From assembly GCA_040880405.1 (NCBI GenBank), contig JBBDIM010000042.1, positions 104,762-168,761 on the forward strand: a stretch of DNA of 64,000 bases, written 5' to 3'. The notes under the pieces were generated by a model. It saw nothing but the letters and a program-made list of their open reading frames with translations. It was not told the DNA's origin and made no database searches. Each line of letters starts with the position of its first letter. Position 1 is the stretch's first letter. Origin of the DNA: JBBDIM01 sp040880405. GTDB lineage: Bacteria > Planctomycetota > Planctomycetia > Pirellulales > Pirellulaceae. Made by a program: the position numbers and the translations under genes. Shown here one piece after another: positions 8,443 through 17,107 of the stretch.

Positions 8443-9084
8443 ATGCCCACGATGAGCTCCTCGTCCTCCAGCGAACTGGAAATCTGGAACGTCCCGAACG
8501 TCATCACGATGAGCCGCTTCGGGCTCTCGATCCTGGTATTTATTCTGTTGCCCCTGCAATTGGTTTGGGCCACCTGGCTGGCGCTGGCGGTGTTTATCGT
8601 GGCGGTCTCGACCGACTGGATGGATGGTTACTGGGCCCGAAAATATAACCAAGTCACTAAGTTCGGCCGGATCTTGGATCCGTTTGTCGATAAGATCATC
8701 ATCTGCGGCACGTTTATCTTCCTGGCCGCGGAACCCGCCTCGGGGATCGTCCCGTGGATGGCAGTGGTGGTCGTCGGCCGCGAGTTGTTAGTGACCGTGC
8801 TGCGAAGTTTCGTCGAACAGCATGGAGGAGATTTCTCCGCCAACTGGACCGGCAAATGGAAGATGGTGCTCCAGTGCGTGGCGGCCTGCGCCAGCATGGT
8901 TGCCTTGGGTCTGCGGCCCGAGCTGGCGACAACCTCGTGGTATGGGGCCGCGGGGGTCGAGCCGATGTGGCTGGCCATCCTACTACTCGCGAGTGTCTGG
9001 GGGGCGGTTTTGTTGACCATCCATTCCGGATGGATTTATGTCGTCGACGCCGCTCGGCTGATCCGGGGTGGTTTAGCCGGTTAA
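8443..9084 (+). CDS. pgsA: CDP-diacylglycerol--glycerol-3-phosphate 3-phosphatidyltransferase
   Basis: 213 residues with several membrane helices. It carries the complete CDP-alcohol phosphatidyltransferase signature: D58 and D61-G62 (DWMDG), A65-R66, G75, D79 and D83 (GRILDPFVDK). These residues bind the metal and CDP-lipid. The N-terminal NVPNVITMSRF is the usual PgsA lead-in. The enzyme makes phosphatidylglycerol phosphate, the first committed step to phosphatidylglycerol and cardiolipin, in the inner membrane. A second ATG three codons in is an alternative start. It sits between rimO and a CPBP protease gene with short gaps, suggesting co-transcription. Confidence 0.93.
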   Translation: MPTMSSSSSSELEIWNVPNVITMSRFGLSILVFILLPLQLVWATWLALAVFIVAVSTDWMDGYWARKYNQVTKFGRILDPFVDKIIICGTFIFLAAEPASGIVPWMAVVVVGRELLVTVLRSFVEQHGGDFSANWTGKWKMVLQCVAACASMVALGLRPELATTSWYGAAGVEPMWLAILLLASVWGAVLLTIHSGWIYVVDAARLIRGGLAG

Positions 9085-9105
9085 TTTGCCTCGGAGGGAT
9101 ATCGC

Positions 9106-10200
9106 GTGGACCAAGAGGCTAGCCTGCCGCAAACAATTGTGTCGATCGGGCTCTTTCTTTACTTCGCCACGGTGTTGGTCGTCTCGTTTCGTGGTTGGTG
9201 GGCCGCGTATCACCGTCTGCGGAGCGGCGAGCCGCTGCTCCCGCTGCGAGAAACCATTCCGGCCACGTGGGGCTTGGCCGACATCCTGGGTGGTGTCTTT
9301 CTGATTGCGGTGCTGATCGCCGTCTGCCAGGCGGCGATGATGCTCCTGATGGGCGTCGCGATTCCTACCGATGCCGAGTCCGCCAACCAAACCCAAAGTT
9401 CCGCCGCGATGTGGGGCTTCGTGATTGCCGAGGTCCTTGGATGCCTTTTGCTTGCCGGGGGCATCTGGCTTCGCGGGGGTGGTGCGCGGTTTGTGGGACC
9501 GGACGATTCCCAGATCCTGAGCGATATCCGCCTGGGCCTGATCGCCTTTTGCATGCTGAGCGTTCCGGTGATGATCATCCAGGTCCTCACCGCCTTGGTT
9601 TGGCCGTACGAGCACCCGTTGATCGACATGCTGGTGGAATCGCGGGACCTGACGATCATCGTGCCGCTGGTCGTCTCCGCGGCGATCGTCGCCCCCTTAG
9701 CTGAAGAGTTTTTCTTCCGGATGCTGTTTCAAGGTTGGATGGACGATGTCTCCAACGGCCGACTCCGTACGCCTCTGCATGTGCTGGTAGGAACCTTTTG
9801 GCCCGGCAAGGAAACCTCGCCCGAGCCGCCGGAGGTTTTTTCCGCTGAGGAAGAGGCGGAGGATTGGGTTTCGGCGGAAGTGGTGGAAAGTGGCAATCCG
9901 TTTCAATCTCCGACGCCCGCCTCTTACCAAGAGGTGGAATCGGACGCCTCGGGGGAGTCTAGCAACGCACCGATATCCTGGATCATCCCGATCATCCTCA
10001 GCTCGCTGTTATTCGCAGTGATGCACTTAGGGCAGGGTGCCGCGCCGATTCCCCTCTTCTTTCTGTCCCTGGGGCTCGGATATCTCTATCAACGCACTCG
10101 CTGCCTCACCGCCTGCATCGTGGTCCACGCAATGCTCAACGGGCAATCGATGGTGCTGCTACTGGTGAAGATGTTTGTGCTGCCGGATATGGATGTGTAG
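9106..10200 (+). CDS. CPBP-family intramembrane metalloprotease (CAAX protease-like)
   Basis: 364 residues, starting at a GTG with GGAGGG about eight bases upstream. Multiple hydrophobic helices frame the family motifs. These are EExxxR in APLAEEFFFRMLF near residue 199, a second histidine motif in FAVMHLGQG, and the C-terminal HAMLNGQS. These supply the catalytic glutamates and zinc-ligand histidines in the ABI/CAAX family. A hydrophilic acidic stretch of about 60 residues (EVFSAEEEAEDW onward) interrupts the core between the first and second motifs and is longer than usual. The substrate is unknown. Twenty-one bases after pgsA, so probably the same operon. Confidence 0.87.
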   Translation: MDQEASLPQTIVSIGLFLYFATVLVVSFRGWWAAYHRLRSGEPLLPLRETIPATWGLADILGGVFLIAVLIAVCQAAMMLLMGVAIPTDAESANQTQSSAAMWGFVIAEVLGCLLLAGGIWLRGGGARFVGPDDSQILSDIRLGLIAFCMLSVPVMIIQVLTALVWPYEHPLIDMLVESRDLTIIVPLVVSAAIVAPLAEEFFFRMLFQGWMDDVSNGRLRTPLHVLVGTFWPGKETSPEPPEVFSAEEEAEDWVSAEVVESGNPFQSPTPASYQEVESDASGESSNAPISWIIPIILSSLLFAVMHLGQGAAPIPLFFLSLGLGYLYQRTRCLTACIVVHAMLNGQSMVLLLVKMFVLPDMDV

Positions 10201-10255
10201 CTATAAAGCGCTCGGGTGCCACGCTTGGTTGGTGTCCGCGGGCCATTGTTAAAAC

Positions 10256-10498
10256 CTACGGTGGATCGTGCCCGCCACGGCAAAACGGGTTGCACCGAAC
10301 AATCCGCCAGGCCCCTCGCAACGATCCCGACAACGGGCCGTACTTCCGCACCGCCTGGATGTAGTAGTGGCTGCAAGTCGGGTTATAGATGCACTGTCGG
10401 CCAAAGATCGGGCTGAGCAGGTATTGGTATACCCGCACGCAGCCGATGAGAATCCGGGAGGTGAGCGCCATCAGCGCGTCGTACAGAAAGATCATCAC
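10256..10498 (-). CDS. yidD: Membrane protein insertion efficiency factor YidD
   Basis: 80 residues matching the short YidD family. An amphipathic N-terminus is followed by the conserved core RVYQYLLSPIFGRQCIYNPTCSHYYIQAV, then KYGPLSGSLRGAWRIVRCNPFCRGGHDPP with the family's cysteines and CNPF motif. YidD aids insertion of inner-membrane proteins by the YidC/Sec route and binds the membrane by its amphipathic helix. Its start overlaps the rnpA stop by four bases (ATGA-type overlap), the usual rnpA-yidD arrangement. Confidence 0.95.
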   Translation of the reverse strand: MMIFLYDALMALTSRILIGCVRVYQYLLSPIFGRQCIYNPTCSHYYIQAVRKYGPLSGSLRGAWRIVRCNPFCRGGHDPP

Positions 10499-10893
10499 GA
10501 TTCTCGCCGTGGTGGATTTCGCGACTCCAACTTCCGAGTTGCCCGTCGAGCCAGCGAGTGGATCCCCTTTTGGACCTGGAGCAAATGAGGTGGCTCCTTC
10601 GTCTGCGGTAATACCACTAAGTCGATGCCGGGTGGTAAGGCGGAACGAATCAGACGAAACGCCTCGCGAATCATCCGCTTCCAGCGGTTTCGCGCCACCG
10701 CGTTGCCCACTTTTTTGCCGGAAACAACCATTCCCAAGCGGGGATGATCCAACCCATTCCGCTCGGCGTAAACCACCAGCGTCCCATCTCCAGCGGAACA
10801 GCGACTCCGGAAGATTAAGTCGTACTCCTCCTTCCGACGGACCAGCATCCGCTTCGGCAGGCTGAAATCAGGTCGGCCGGGGTCGTCGTTCAC
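10495..10893 (-). CDS. rnpA: Ribonuclease P protein component
   Basis: 132 residues from the GTG at 10893; a TTG five codons further upstream would overlap the preceding gene. The signature RNRWKRMIREAFR, with VSGKKVGNAVARN before it, is the RNA-binding RNR motif of RnpA. RnpA assists the catalytic RNA of RNase P in 5' maturation of tRNAs. FSLPKRMLVRRKEEYDLIF is the typical N-terminal lead. The usual upstream neighbour rpmH is absent; a DnaJ-like gene ends eight bases before this start, so chaperone, RNase P protein and YidD may share a transcript. Confidence 0.93.
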   Translation of the reverse strand: MNDDPGRPDFSLPKRMLVRRKEEYDLIFRSRCSAGDGTLVVYAERNGLDHPRLGMVVSGKKVGNAVARNRWKRMIREAFRLIRSALPPGIDLVVLPQTKEPPHLLQVQKGIHSLARRATRKLESRNPPRRES

Positions 10894-10901
10894 GTGCGGC
10901 C

Positions 10902-11861
10902 CTACCAAACTAGCACTTGCCGAGGGTTGTGGTCTTGCAAGTCTTGGTCTTCTTCAATCCGCTGCTTTAGCTCGTCACTGATGGTATCGGGGAGTACGAT
11001 TTGAACCTCCGCGAAGATATCACCAGGTTCGCTTTCCGGAGACTTGATGCCTTGTCCCCGAATCCGTAGACGTTTACCACTCGACGTGCCGGGTGGAATT
11101 TTGAGGTGGATTCCGCCAGAAGGGGTCGGGACTTCAATCGTCCCTCCCAAGATCGCCTCCGAGAGCGAGATCGGCACACGAACCTCCAGGTTGTTACCCT
11201 TGCGCGTAAAAAACTTGTGTGGTTGGATGTGGATCAAAATCAACAGGTCACCTGCTGGACCTCCATTGGGGCTTTGTTCCCCTTGGCCGCGGAGTCGGAT
11301 CCGCTTGCCGTCCTCGATTCCCGGTGGAATCTTGGCCGTAATTCGCTCGCTGTTGCCACTGGGGCGGTGGACATTGAGCTGAACCTCGCCCCCCTCAATC
11401 GCGGTCTTGAAGGGGACCGAGACCTCATGTTGGACATCCGCCCCACGCTGCGGCGCGCGGCGTTGGCGGGGACCGCGAGTCGCTCCACCACCGCCGCCGG
11501 TGAATTGCCGGAAGATATCCGAGAAATCGGCCCCTCCATCGCCACCACCTTGACCGAAGATATCGCCGAAATCGAACTCCTGGAAGTTTTCAGGCCCGCG
11601 CCGCTGACGTCCGGGGCCACCTTGCGGACCGGCTGAGAAATTCTCGAAGCCAGCTCCAAATTGATCGTACTTCTTCCGCTTTTCCGCGTCTCCCAGGACA
11701 TCGTACGCGTTCTGAACCTCTTTGAATTTTTCCTTGGCCTTCAGGTCGTCCGGGTTCAAGTCGGGATGGTACTTCTGGGCCAGCTTCTTGTACGCCTTGC
11801 GGAGGGCCTCCGGAGTGACATTCCGGTCTACGCCCAGCGTCTTGTAATAGTCTTCAGCCAT
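10902..11861 (-). CDS. DnaJ-like J-domain chaperone without zinc finger (CbpA type)
   Basis: 319 residues. An N-terminal J domain (residues 5-68) carries the HPD tripeptide at 32-34, required to stimulate DnaK ATPase. A Gly/Phe-rich linker follows (about 70-140: GAGFENFSAGPQGG, GDIFGQGGGDGG). Two beta-sandwich substrate domains come next (about 145-305), with IPPGIEDGKRIRLRGQG and IPPGTSSGKRLRIRGQG. No CxxCxGxG zinc-finger repeats are present, so it is a type II J protein like CbpA rather than classical DnaJ. It leads the cluster with rnpA and yidD. Confidence 0.92.
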   Translation of the reverse strand: MAEDYYKTLGVDRNVTPEALRKAYKKLAQKYHPDLNPDDLKAKEKFKEVQNAYDVLGDAEKRKKYDQFGAGFENFSAGPQGGPGRQRRGPENFQEFDFGDIFGQGGGDGGADFSDIFRQFTGGGGGATRGPRQRRAPQRGADVQHEVSVPFKTAIEGGEVQLNVHRPSGNSERITAKIPPGIEDGKRIRLRGQGEQSPNGGPAGDLLILIHIQPHKFFTRKGNNLEVRVPISLSEAILGGTIEVPTPSGGIHLKIPPGTSSGKRLRIRGQGIKSPESEPGDIFAEVQIVLPDTISDELKQRIEEDQDLQDHNPRQVLVW

Positions 11862-12103
11862 GAGCCTCAGCGCTTGCCATTCGATTGATTAAATTGCCGA
11901 TTCCAGCCCTCACCTGCCGGGGTGAATTTTTTCTGCCTGAGCAAGGCACAAGTCGGCCCGTCCCATTGGCTGGATCTTGGGACGCGCCGCGCGATGTAAG
12001 CTATTCTACGGTAGGAGGAAGGAGGAGGTGGAGAGGGGTACCAACCCGCTTTTTCCGATTAATGGGCTTCCAGCGAATAAATCGATTTTACCTCGGGCGG
12101 AGA

Positions 12104-13654
12104 ATGATGACATTAACCACCCTACCACGTCCGCGGCTTACCATTCGGCTGATGGTCGGCATTTTGTCCCTGGCGTTCTGGGGGCTTCAAGACCGATCAA
12201 GCGAAGCCGCAAACGCCGTTTACGAGCTGAAGGTCGTAGATGCCGAGACCGGTTTGCCCCGTTCCGCCCGGATTCAAGTGAAGGATAGCCGCGACCGCGT
12301 GCGGAAGGTTCGGGGTGCCCTCAATCTCGACGGATTTGCCTACTTCACCGGCGGAATCGTCTTGGAGCTGGCCCCCGGCAGCTACAAGTTTCACCTCGAT
12401 GCCGGGCTGGAGTATCCGTTCCAGGACGGTTTCTTCGAACTCCAATCGGGCGATCAAGACACTGGAACCATTGAGCTAAAACGGTTTACCGACCTCCGTA
12501 AGAAGGGTTGGTGGGCCGGAGATCTGGCAATCCAACACCGCTTGGCCGATGCCCAAACGATGATGATGGCAGACGATCTGCACGTGGCCGTGCTTCAAGC
12601 TTGGGACAATAAGCTCAACCCGTTTGCCGGCCAGCCGATTCGCGAAACCCATTCGCACTTCGATACCGACCGCCATCTTTGGCTACTGGGTGGCGAGGAC
12701 CGCCGGGCGGGTGGAACCCTCTGGTTCGCCAATCTGCCGCAACCCTTGCCAATTACCCGTTTGGACGCGGAGTTCCCCTCGCCGTTGGCCTTCCAGAATG
12801 ATATTCGCGAAGTCGCGGCGGCGCACATCGCCGCCGATCCTCTCTCGCCCGATCTCCCAATCTGGATCGCCCACGACCTGGTCGATTCGCTGACTCTGCT
12901 GGCCCCGGCCGACGACAAGCTGGAGGACTCGCATCCACTTCGAGAGCAGTTTGATCCGCTGAAATTCCCAGGGACGAAAGATGTTACCCGGATGCGGGCG
13001 GAGGTTTATTTCCACCTACTCAATTGCGGGCTGCGGATTGCCCCCTCGGCCGTTTCGCTCAATGGGCGGGAAGGGGGCCGATCCGACTACGCGAGGGTGT
13101 ATGTCCAAAGCGGCGAAGAGCTCGACTACGCAAAGTGGTGGAAAGACCTAGAGCAAGGTAAATCGTTTGTCACCAATGGCCCGCTGCTGCGAACCAACGT
13201 CGAAGGGCACCCGCCGGGGTACACCTTCCAGATGACCCCGGGCAAGCCGTTGACCCTCCAAGCGGGGCTAACCCTCTCCACGCGGGACAAAATTTCCTAT
13301 CTTGAGCTGATCCAAAATGGCAAAAAAGTGGAAGAGGTTTCGCTCGCCGAGTACAAAGCGGGTCGAGGAGTGTTACCTCCGTTCATCTTCGAAGAGCCAG
13401 GCTGGTTCTTGATCCGCGTGGTGACCGAGAACCCGGACAACTACCAATTTGCGATCAACGCTCCCTACTTCGTCGAAGCGAACGGCGTCCGCCGGGTGAG
13501 CCGTGAATCGGTCGAGTTCTTCCAAAAGTGGCTCTACCAGCGGTCCGGGAACATCGCATTGGAAGATGGCCCGAAGCGGGATCAAATCATTGACCAACAT
13601 CGCGAGGGACGCGATTTCTGGCGCAAGCTACACAGCCGGGCCAACGCCGACTAA
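12104..13654 (+). CDS. CehA/McbA-like secreted protein, metal site degenerate
   Basis: About 516 residues starting MMTLTTLPRPRL, with GGGCGGAG shortly upstream and a clear signal sequence (LMVGILSLAFWGL). The layout matches planctomycete CehA/McbA-family (PHP-fold hydrolase) proteins. It has a beta-rich N-terminal domain, then KGWWAGDLAIQHR and MADDLHVAVLQAW where the family normally has GDxHxH and AEDLHV. Later come RVYVQSGEELDYAKWWKDLE and GKSFVTNGPLL. Active members bind metal through the HxH pair; here the first histidine is Ala and the second is displaced. It may therefore be non-catalytic, which is inference. The frame is open for 73 codons further upstream, but without a signal peptide at that end. 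Confidence 0.75.
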   Translation: MMTLTTLPRPRLTIRLMVGILSLAFWGLQDRSSEAANAVYELKVVDAETGLPRSARIQVKDSRDRVRKVRGALNLDGFAYFTGGIVLELAPGSYKFHLDAGLEYPFQDGFFELQSGDQDTGTIELKRFTDLRKKGWWAGDLAIQHRLADAQTMMMADDLHVAVLQAWDNKLNPFAGQPIRETHSHFDTDRHLWLLGGEDRRAGGTLWFANLPQPLPITRLDAEFPSPLAFQNDIREVAAAHIAADPLSPDLPIWIAHDLVDSLTLLAPADDKLEDSHPLREQFDPLKFPGTKDVTRMRAEVYFHLLNCGLRIAPSAVSLNGREGGRSDYARVYVQSGEELDYAKWWKDLEQGKSFVTNGPLLRTNVEGHPPGYTFQMTPGKPLTLQAGLTLSTRDKISYLELIQNGKKVEEVSLAEYKAGRGVLPPFIFEEPGWFLIRVVTENPDNYQFAINAPYFVEANGVRRVSRESVEFFQKWLYQRSGNIALEDGPKRDQIIDQHREGRDFWRKLHSRANAD

Positions 13655-13658
13655 TGGC

Positions 13659-13677
13659 GTGTTGAAAAATTCAACAC
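13659..13677. repeat. Perfect inverted repeat just after the CehA-like gene
   Basis: GTGTTGAA and TTCAACAC form a perfect 8-bp palindromic stem around AAA, five bases after the TAA stop. No T-run follows at once; a TTTTT lies about 13 bases on. It may be a weak transcript-end hairpin or a protein-binding palindrome. Confidence 0.5.
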
Positions 13678-13695
13678 AAGAATCCCCTCGTTTTT

Positions 13696-13715
13696 AGGTT
13701 CCACTAGCGGAACCT
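13696..13715. repeat. Second inverted repeat in the same intergenic region
   Basis: AGGTTCC and GGAACCT are perfect 7-bp arms around ACTAGC, 18 bases beyond the previous palindrome and about 110 bases upstream of the PQQ-propeller gene. Possible operator or part of a compound terminator. Confidence 0.4.
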
Positions 13716-13825
13716 GAGCCGAATCGCCTATGCTCAACGGTTACCGAGGGGCGATTTGCCGCGGTCCTTCCAGATGCCTGCTGGGGACAACTCGAAGACT
13801 ACCGTTGAGGGAGAGCGAACGGACC

Positions 13826-15520
13826 ATGGCGGACCACCAAGATTCAGAACAAGACACCACCGCGGAACCACTCCGCTCACCGAGGATCGTCCCGCCGCTG
13901 GGCGTCTTGATCCCCGCGATCTTTTTCCTCCTATTGGCCATCTTCGGCCTCAATCTCCAAACGCTGCTCGAAGGTCCGCTGGCTCCCCTAGCCGTCAAAG
14001 TCCCGGTCATGACCGACCCGACGTTCGGCAATTTGATGACCTTAATCGGCGGGTTTTTCACGCTGTTTATCCCAATGGTTTGGTTCGCGATCGGGAGCGG
14101 GTTTACCTTGCCGGTCCGCTTGATGCCGATTGTTGGGTTTGCACTGCTGGTCGGCGGCTTTTTCGCCCTGTTTGAGATCCGGAGTGTCTCCGGTTCCCTG
14201 GTTCCCAAGTTCGCCTACCGCTTTTCCCCGGCCGACGACGCCCAACTGGCCGACCTGGAACTGACCGGACGAGACGACGAAAGCGAAACCCTGGAAACCA
14301 CGCCAGACGATTTCCCCCAGTTCCTGGGTCCCGGCCGCGATCTGCGGATCGAGACCGTTCAGCTCAACCCCGACTGGGAAAACCATCCGCCGCAAGAGCT
14401 GTGGCGAAGGCCGATTGGGGCCGGCTGGTCCGGGTTCTCGGTCGTCGGTGGGCTGGCATTCACCATGGAACAGCGTGGCCCGGAGGAACGGGTCACCTGC
14501 TACCGAGCCGCCGACGGTCAACCTGTTTGGAGCCACGCAACCGAAACTCGTCACGAGACGACGATGGGATTCGTCGGTCCCCGCTGCACGCCGCTGATCC
14601 ATCAGTCGAAAGTCTATACCCAAGGGGGTACCGGGGTGGTGCTCTGTCTCTCGGCCACCACCGGCGAAGAGATTTGGAAGCACGATCTGCTTGAATTGAT
14701 GAACCTGTCAGCAGCCCAAGAGGCCAACCAAATCGCCTGGGGCCGGGCCGGGTCTCCGCTGCTCTATGCTCTAGAAGACCGCGACCTGATCGTCCTCCCG
14801 GCCGGCGGCCCGACCGGAGCGACCGTCTCTTTGGTGGCCTTCGACGCCGAGAGTGGCGAGGTGGTGTGGAAAGGTGGGGACCAGCAAATCAGTTATGTTT
14901 CGCCGAGTGTGGCCCGGATTGAGGGACAGGACCAGATTATCTCCGTCAACGAGGCAACCATCACCGGCCATGACCCAGCGACCGGTACCGAACTTTGGCG
15001 GACCGATTGGCCCGGCAGTTCCAGTGGCAACGCGAGTTGCTCGCAGGTCCACGACCTGGGAGACAACCGGCTGTTGGTCACCAAGGGTTATGGCCAAGGA
15101 ACGAGGGTCTTTAAGGTGGTGCCCCAAGCGGAGAACGGCTTTGAAACAGTAATCGTGTGGGAGGACCACCGGATCTTCAAAACCAAGTTCACCAACGTCG
15201 CGGTCGCCAATGGTTGGATTTACGGCCTGAACGACGGAATCTTGGAACGGGTCGATCTGGAAACCCAAAAACGCCAATGGCGCAAACGGGGCTTCGACTA
15301 CGGGCAAATTCTGCTCGTGGGGGATGTTCTGCTGGTGATGAGTGAAGATGGCCGCTTGGCGGCAGTTAACGCGACGAGCGAAAAATTCCAAGAACTGGGA
15401 AGTTTGCAGGCGTTGGTCGGCAAAAATTCCCCCACATGGAACAACCTCTGCCTCTTCGGAGACAAACTGCTGGTCCGCAACGCGGAAGAGGCCGCCTGCT
15501 ACCAACTGAAGTTGAAGTAG
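13826..15520 (+). CDS. Membrane-anchored PQQ-like beta-propeller protein
   Basis: 564 residues from the ATG at 13826 (MADHQDSEQ). Three hydrophobic helices near residues 25-125 (LGVLIPAIFFLLLAIFGL, FFTLFIPMVWFAI, LMPIVGFALLVGGFFALF) anchor it in the membrane. Then the planctomycete signature FPQFLGPGRD opens a beta-propeller of PQQ/YVTN type, with repeated blades such as CYRAADGQPVWSH, CLSATTGEEIWKH and AFDAESGEVVWKGG. Such proteins are related to quinoprotein dehydrogenases and the outer-membrane assembly factor BamB, but most planctomycete members have no assigned activity. No cytochrome motif is present. Substrate and cofactor binding are unproven. Confidence 0.85.
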   Translation: MADHQDSEQDTTAEPLRSPRIVPPLGVLIPAIFFLLLAIFGLNLQTLLEGPLAPLAVKVPVMTDPTFGNLMTLIGGFFTLFIPMVWFAIGSGFTLPVRLMPIVGFALLVGGFFALFEIRSVSGSLVPKFAYRFSPADDAQLADLELTGRDDESETLETTPDDFPQFLGPGRDLRIETVQLNPDWENHPPQELWRRPIGAGWSGFSVVGGLAFTMEQRGPEERVTCYRAADGQPVWSHATETRHETTMGFVGPRCTPLIHQSKVYTQGGTGVVLCLSATTGEEIWKHDLLELMNLSAAQEANQIAWGRAGSPLLYALEDRDLIVLPAGGPTGATVSLVAFDAESGEVVWKGGDQQISYVSPSVARIEGQDQIISVNEATITGHDPATGTELWRTDWPGSSSGNASCSQVHDLGDNRLLVTKGYGQGTRVFKVVPQAENGFETVIVWEDHRIFKTKFTNVAVANGWIYGLNDGILERVDLETQKRQWRKRGFDYGQILLVGDVLLVMSEDGRLAAVNATSEKFQELGSLQALVGKNSPTWNNLCLFGDKLLVRNAEEAACYQLKLK

Positions 15521-15551
15521 CAAGCGGCGGTTTGGCATTGGTTCGAGCGAC

Positions 15552-16994
15552 CTACGTCAATTCCCACCCGGGGCGATACTCTCCCTGGATGATCGCCTCG
15601 GCCTGATCGTCACCGGTCGCTGTCATCGACTCATGATCCCAGGCGAGCGGTTTGCCACTACGGACCGCCAACACACCCAGCAGCGTGATCTCGTTGAGCC
15701 GGGCACCATACTCAAAATTGCTCAGCGCGGGGCGGCCACCTTTGCAGGCGTCGATCCAGTCTTGATAGTGGCTCTTAACGCGAGGAATCGTCGGCTCTGG
15801 TTCCTGGAACTCGCTTGTGCCATCGTTCAAAATTACCGCCGAGGGCCCGCCTGCCCCTTGGCACAGCATGTACCCTTTCTCGCCGACGAACATCACCCCG
15901 CGGCGATACTTGGCCCGTTGGCTTTCCGCAGCGGCCGGCAGTTCCGGCATCAGGCCGCCGTCGTACCACGTGACTTTGACTTCCGGCTGATCTCCCATCT
16001 TGGGGAAGTCGAAGTAGCAGATCGACCCGTGCGGGGCCAAGCCCGCGTGCGACTGACCGGCGCTATGGGCGACAATCCGCGTGGGGGCGAAAAGATTCAA
16101 GGCCCAGGTGGCCGAGTCGAGGTCGTGGCAGGCGAAGTCGCCCAACGCCCCGCATCCGAAATCCCAGAAATCGCGCCAATGGACCGGGGCGTAGGCGGTG
16201 TGGAACGGCCGCTCGGCTCGTGGGCCCAGCCATAAGTCCCAGTTCATTCCCTGCGGCACCGGCATCGACTCCATCGGCGGAGCGATCAGGCCCGGGTTCC
16301 AGCGAGTCGCGGGGACCCAAGCATGAACCTCCTTGATCTCACCAATGACACCACCGCGGACTCGTTCGACCGTTTGGGCCATCGTGTCTCGGGAATGCCC
16401 CTGATTGCCCATCTGTGTCGCGACGCCAGTCTCTTTCGCGACTTTAGCCACCAGCCGCGACTCGGAAATGTTGTGGGTGAGCGGCTTCTCACAGTAAGTA
16501 TGCTTCCCCTGCCGCATGGCGATCAGCGACCCGTGGGCGTGCTGATGGTCCGGCGTCGAGACCACCACCGCGTCGATTTCCGGCTGTTTGTCGAGCATCA
16601 CTCGGAAATCTTCGTATTCACCGACCTTCACATTGTTAGGCGTATTCGCGGCATAGTGCTTCTCGATCTGCTCCTTCATCGGCAACCGTCCGGCGACGGT
16701 CCGGTAGATTCGCAGATCCTTCATGTTGACCTGCTCGGTCGGGTCGGCCACGGCGATCACCTGGGCGTCCGCGCAGTCCATCACTCCCCGCAGGTTTTGC
16801 TGGGCCCGGCCACCACAGCCGATCATCGCGACATTCACCTTATCGCTGGGAGCGACAAACTTCTCACCACCCAGCACATGCCGTGGGACGTAGTAGAAAC
16901 CAAACGCGGCACTACCGGCCAAAGCGGCGGTCTTCAGGAAACCGCGGCGGTCGGTGGCGGTCGTAGCGTCGGAGGACAAGATGACATCAGACAT
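15552..16994 (-). CDS. Tat-exported Gfo/Idh/MocA-family oxidoreductase
   Basis: 480 residues starting MSDVILSS. A twin-arginine signal (TDRRGFLKTAALAGSAAFG) is followed by the NAD(P)-binding Rossmann segment VNVAMIGCGGRAQQN, the family motif CEKPLTHN with the catalytic-type lysine, and the C-terminal alpha/beta domain with DFACHDLDSATWAL. Family members oxidise or reduce sugars and cyclitols with a tightly bound nicotinamide cofactor; Tat export of the folded, cofactor-loaded protein is typical of planctomycete members. The substrate cannot be told. The propeller-cytochrome gene lies upstream on the same strand, 113 bases away, so they could be co-transcribed. Confidence 0.92.
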   Translation of the reverse strand: MSDVILSSDATTATDRRGFLKTAALAGSAAFGFYYVPRHVLGGEKFVAPSDKVNVAMIGCGGRAQQNLRGVMDCADAQVIAVADPTEQVNMKDLRIYRTVAGRLPMKEQIEKHYAANTPNNVKVGEYEDFRVMLDKQPEIDAVVVSTPDHQHAHGSLIAMRQGKHTYCEKPLTHNISESRLVAKVAKETGVATQMGNQGHSRDTMAQTVERVRGGVIGEIKEVHAWVPATRWNPGLIAPPMESMPVPQGMNWDLWLGPRAERPFHTAYAPVHWRDFWDFGCGALGDFACHDLDSATWALNLFAPTRIVAHSAGQSHAGLAPHGSICYFDFPKMGDQPEVKVTWYDGGLMPELPAAAESQRAKYRRGVMFVGEKGYMLCQGAGGPSAVILNDGTSEFQEPEPTIPRVKSHYQDWIDACKGGRPALSNFEYGARLNEITLLGVLAVRSGKPLAWDHESMTATGDDQAEAIIQGEYRPGWELT

Positions 16995-17107
16995 AAAACA
17001 CCTCATTCGGTGGAGAAATTACAAAATTGATTTCACGAGGAATGATCAAGCCAAGCTTTTATTAGAACCAGCCGGAGACCATGAAGCAATATTGCCCTCC
17101 GCAATTA

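Noticed and set aside
7054..8652. 532-codon open frame on the minus strand
   Set aside because: It is fully antisense to rimO and the start of pgsA; both plus-strand proteins are clear family members, and the shadow arises from GC-rich codon use.
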